A program made the position numbers and the translations under genes. From Nemertoderma westbladi (taxonomy: Eukaryota; Xenacoelomorpha; Nemertodermatida; Nemertodermatidae): DNA of 44,872 nt. Shown one piece after another: positions 42,803 through 44,872 of this stretch (the stretch's first letter is position 1; every line of letters begins with the position of its first letter). Below the pieces are notes generated by a model. The model searched no databases, was not told the origin of the DNA, and worked only from the letters and a program-made list of their open reading frames with translations. Location: positions 1 to 44,872 of the forward strand of contig JAUCBJ010005721.1 in the NCBI GenBank assembly GCA_032718475.1, in the 5' to 3' direction.

Positions 42803-43222
42803 TTAGATTTTTTCCTTCAACCAGCAGGCGAGCAGTCTCTCATTTTTATTTAAATCTTCCCCAAAAAAATTTAATGGAGTAGAAGTTTTTCCTCTTTCGT
42901 ATAAATAAAATAAACAATAACCCCCACAACTAGTTCGCAGCGGGTGTTGAACAATCTGCCTCGTTCTAAACCACTTTTTAGTATTACGTAGCAACCAGTC
43001 CTCGATTTGCGGGGGTGGATATCGCGCGAATGAATCAAAATATTCACCACGGTCACAGTCTACGAAAATTGCAACCCAATGCATCCCGGGTAAATGAGCC
43101 GCTTGAGTATTTGATATGAAACTCATTTTTTTATTCTGCTTATTGGGTAGGCGATTTATAGGAAAAGACCCCTGATAATGTTCCCCTAAGGGGAAATTGT
43201 TTAAATCGTTAGAGTTTAACAT
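42803..43222 (-). CDS. Adenain-like cysteine protease of a Polinton/adintovirus
   Basis: A 139-codon intact frame. The core has GMHWVAIFVDCDRGEYFDSF with the catalytic His, and HPLRTSCGGYCLFYLY with the catalytic Cys. His, an acidic residue, then Cys in this order fits the adenovirus-type C5 protease that processes capsid proteins in Polintons/Mavericks and adintoviruses. Length is in the usual range for that core, with a short N-terminal arm. It is the last gene of a compact minus-strand run after the capsid gene, 48 bp away, and seems undamaged, unlike its neighbour. Confidence 0.85.
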   Translation of the reverse strand: MLNSNDLNNFPLGEHYQGSFPINRLPNKQNKKMSFISNTQAAHLPGMHWVAIFVDCDRGEYFDSFARYPPPQIEDWLLRNTKKWFRTRQIVQHPLRTSCGGYCLFYLYERGKTSTPLNFFGEDLNKNERLLACWLKEKI

Positions 43223-43270
43223 TTTCTAGAAATTGATTTACACTTGTTTGCTTCACTCTTTCAAATTATT

Positions 43271-44523
43271 TTAGAATATTGATACTGCCCCACTTTCACT
43301 AATATTTATCGTTCTATCGTATGCTGCCCACATTATAACATTTATTGTAGCTCCTAATGCATGACCAAATGAAATTTCAAGCCTCGCATTCCCAAAACGA
43401 TGCATTGGTCTTTCATCATCATCCAGATGACCACTAGGCGAAAGATTCCAGATAAAGAAAGGATAACGATCTCGAAACTGATTTGGTGTTATCCCATTAC
43501 TCGTACCACGTGTTATCGATAATAAATTATTTTGGAGGGCGCAATATTCATTGATAAACTCTCCACTATTAAAATTAGGCTTATAGGTTATTCCTCCGAG
43601 AACTTTGCCATCTAGTGTCAACTGTAGGTAATTACAATGGAAATGCTCAAACAATAACGAATTTCTTAATAAGTTACCATTATAGGTGTCATTGCGAACG
43701 AGGGCAATAACTACAAAACGGGGAAGGTTCTTATTGGTAAATAAATTTTCTCTAACAATCGAACGCTACCCATTAGCAATAGTAAACGAGGTCACTTCAT
43801 TCTGAATAATAGGATAAACGAAATCGCTGATTTTGAGTTGAGTAGCGTGTTGCTCACGTAAATGGGAATCTAGTTTCGCTCGTTTTATTTTCAGTTTAGC
43901 ATTTGATATTAGTATATGAGGTCTAACCACATTAGCCGGGCACACTAGATTAAATTCAATAACTGCCCTAGTCAACCTTATTTTTATACTGGTTTTTGGA
44001 GGTAAAAATCGTACTTGGTTGAAAAGATCAATATAAAGTCTACCCTGAACATGATATTGTCTGCTTTGTAAATCTTCCGCTGCTGCAAATTCCACCGGGA
44101 GACCCGCCTCATCTTGCTCGCCGTAACCCGCGGCAGCTAATATTCTTGATTTGGTAACAGTATCATTCAATAATACACTATTCAAAAACGCTTTATATGC
44201 ATAATTTGAGGTATTACTCTCTATTTCACGCTCATTAATCAAAACACTAATATTAGAGAAGAGTGTTGCAAAATTAGCGGCGTTTGATGTATCGCGGCAT
44301 TGTTTGGGCGCGCCGTTGTTACAACTCGATATACTAATTCTAAAATTGTTTCTTGGGCTACAGTATAATGATCTTCCGACCTCTCAATTGAAAAATCAAT
44401 TATTGAAGTACCCTCCCCAAGCATTGTAATTGGGAAAACGTCATGCTCAAAACATTCTTCTATCGCATCCTGTGAATCGATACTACTAAATAGATTAAGT
44501 TCCTCATTAACAAAATCCTCCAT
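43271..44523 (-). pseudogene. Polinton-type capsid protein gene broken by a stop and a frameshift
   Basis: Three minus-strand segments (44523 to about 44260, 44330 to 43769, then 43766 to 43271) form one protein of about 417 residues. The two later segments share a frame and are separated only by a TAG at 43766-43768. The first is shifted by one base near 44260-44335. The middle has NTSNYAYKAFLNSVLL, and the last ends with NARLEISFGHALGATINVIM and an acidic-aromatic tail. The wording resembles the F54H12.2-like capsid family found beside Polinton proteases in invertebrates, likely a jelly-roll capsid protein; the exact role (major or minor capsid) is inferred. It sits 12 bp from the basic protein gene and 48 bp from the protease. 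A sequencing error at either break cannot be excluded. Confidence 0.75.
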
Positions 44524-44535
44524 TTTGCCGATTAA

Positions 44536-44856
44536 CTAGCTAAAAATATCGCGACAAATCCGTCGTTTCCTTTTTTTACGTTGTCCGTTTATTGACTGCT
44601 TCTGTTCACTATTTAAAACTTCCTCCATAATTTTGTTTGCTACTTCCCTGGTCGACGGTTTAGAACGCGCTAAAGCCTGATTTATTAATTTCTTCCCCGT
44701 TTTTTTTAATTGGGGAACCCCCTTTCGTATTGCTTGTTTAAGAATTTTCCTCCCAGCTCTTTTGGCCAATGGAACCCCCCGTCGAAGGGCAATACGCGCC
44801 ACGGGTTTAATCACCTTCGGTACTACTCTGGTCGCGATTCGCAATATATTTCCCAA
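44536..44856 (-). CDS. Small basic protein of the Polinton block
   Basis: A 106-codon frame starting MGNILRIATRVVPKVIKPVA. It is very rich in Lys and Arg, with an amphipathic N-terminus and Gly at position 2, which could be myristoylated. Position just upstream of the capsid gene and the composition suggest a core or membrane-active minor virion protein comparable with adenovirus pX/pVI-like proteins. Homology is not shown; the role is inferred. Other genes of the element would lie beyond the right edge. Confidence 0.55.
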   Translation of the reverse strand: MGNILRIATRVVPKVIKPVARIALRRGVPLAKRAGRKILKQAIRKGVPQLKKTGKKLINQALARSKPSTREVANKIMEEVLNSEQKQSINGQRKKRKRRICRDIFS

Positions 44857-44872
44857 TATTCCCTTTCCTCTC

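Overview
The window is nuclear DNA from an invertebrate animal, probably marine. The evidence is an intron-bearing host gene with GT-AG junctions and a dense load of animal transposons: Ty3/gypsy, APE-type and RTE-like LINEs, a Penelope-like piece, piggyBac, a tRNA-derived SINE, a MITE and a Polinton/Maverick. I cannot name the phylum. AGGCCT and ACCGGT palindromes look over-represented between genes. No rRNA, CRISPR or bacterial-type operon was seen.

The one recognisable host gene is a half-size ABC transporter of the ABCB6/HMT-1 family on the minus strand. Nine exons lie between 38020 and 6685, with matching splice phases, and the last stretch of coding sequence appears to lie left of the window. 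Together they encode one transmembrane domain and a complete nucleotide-binding domain with every ATPase motif visible. The N-terminal extra membrane domain typical of ABCB6 is not seen. Its introns hold most of the other features; the largest (19863-36333) is about 16.5 kb.

Layout from the left. A Ty3/gypsy element (67-3430, minus) abuts a broken retroelement of a distinctive RT family (copy A, 3444-5838, minus). Within the ABC gene come an APE-type LINE split by a second LINE with a 5-bp target duplication (7950-10846), a short antisense RTE piece, an RT fragment (14160-14995), an RTE-like LINE (15060-17340), antisense RT remnants, a SINE, a Penelope-like fragment, a one-frameshift piggyBac (23021-25074), a second TTAA/CCC-type end with diverged tandem repeats (25592-26340), a LINE ORF1 split by an RTE insertion (26556-27930), an unrecognised ORF pair next to a 231-bp near-perfect inverted repeat (28060-29087), copy B of the RT family (31316-35129, plus) with a coding minisatellite, and a 350-bp (AGCGGT)n array.

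Right of the ABC gene are repeat debris, an RTE fragment, a decayed gypsy element (40310-41350), a MITE with 48-bp perfect arms (41529-41747), and at the edge the start of a Polinton/adintovirus-like block (42803-44872, minus) with basic protein, capsid and adenain-like protease genes in compact order.

The most interesting items are the two copies of the cysteine-rich/RT/putative C-terminal nuclease family, with a stop codon copied three times by minisatellite expansion; the Polinton block with a capsid gene broken in two places; the unrecognised ORF pair beside the hairpin; and a hydrophobic insertion between protease and RT in the gypsy polyprotein. Nearly all mobile genes here are visibly damaged.
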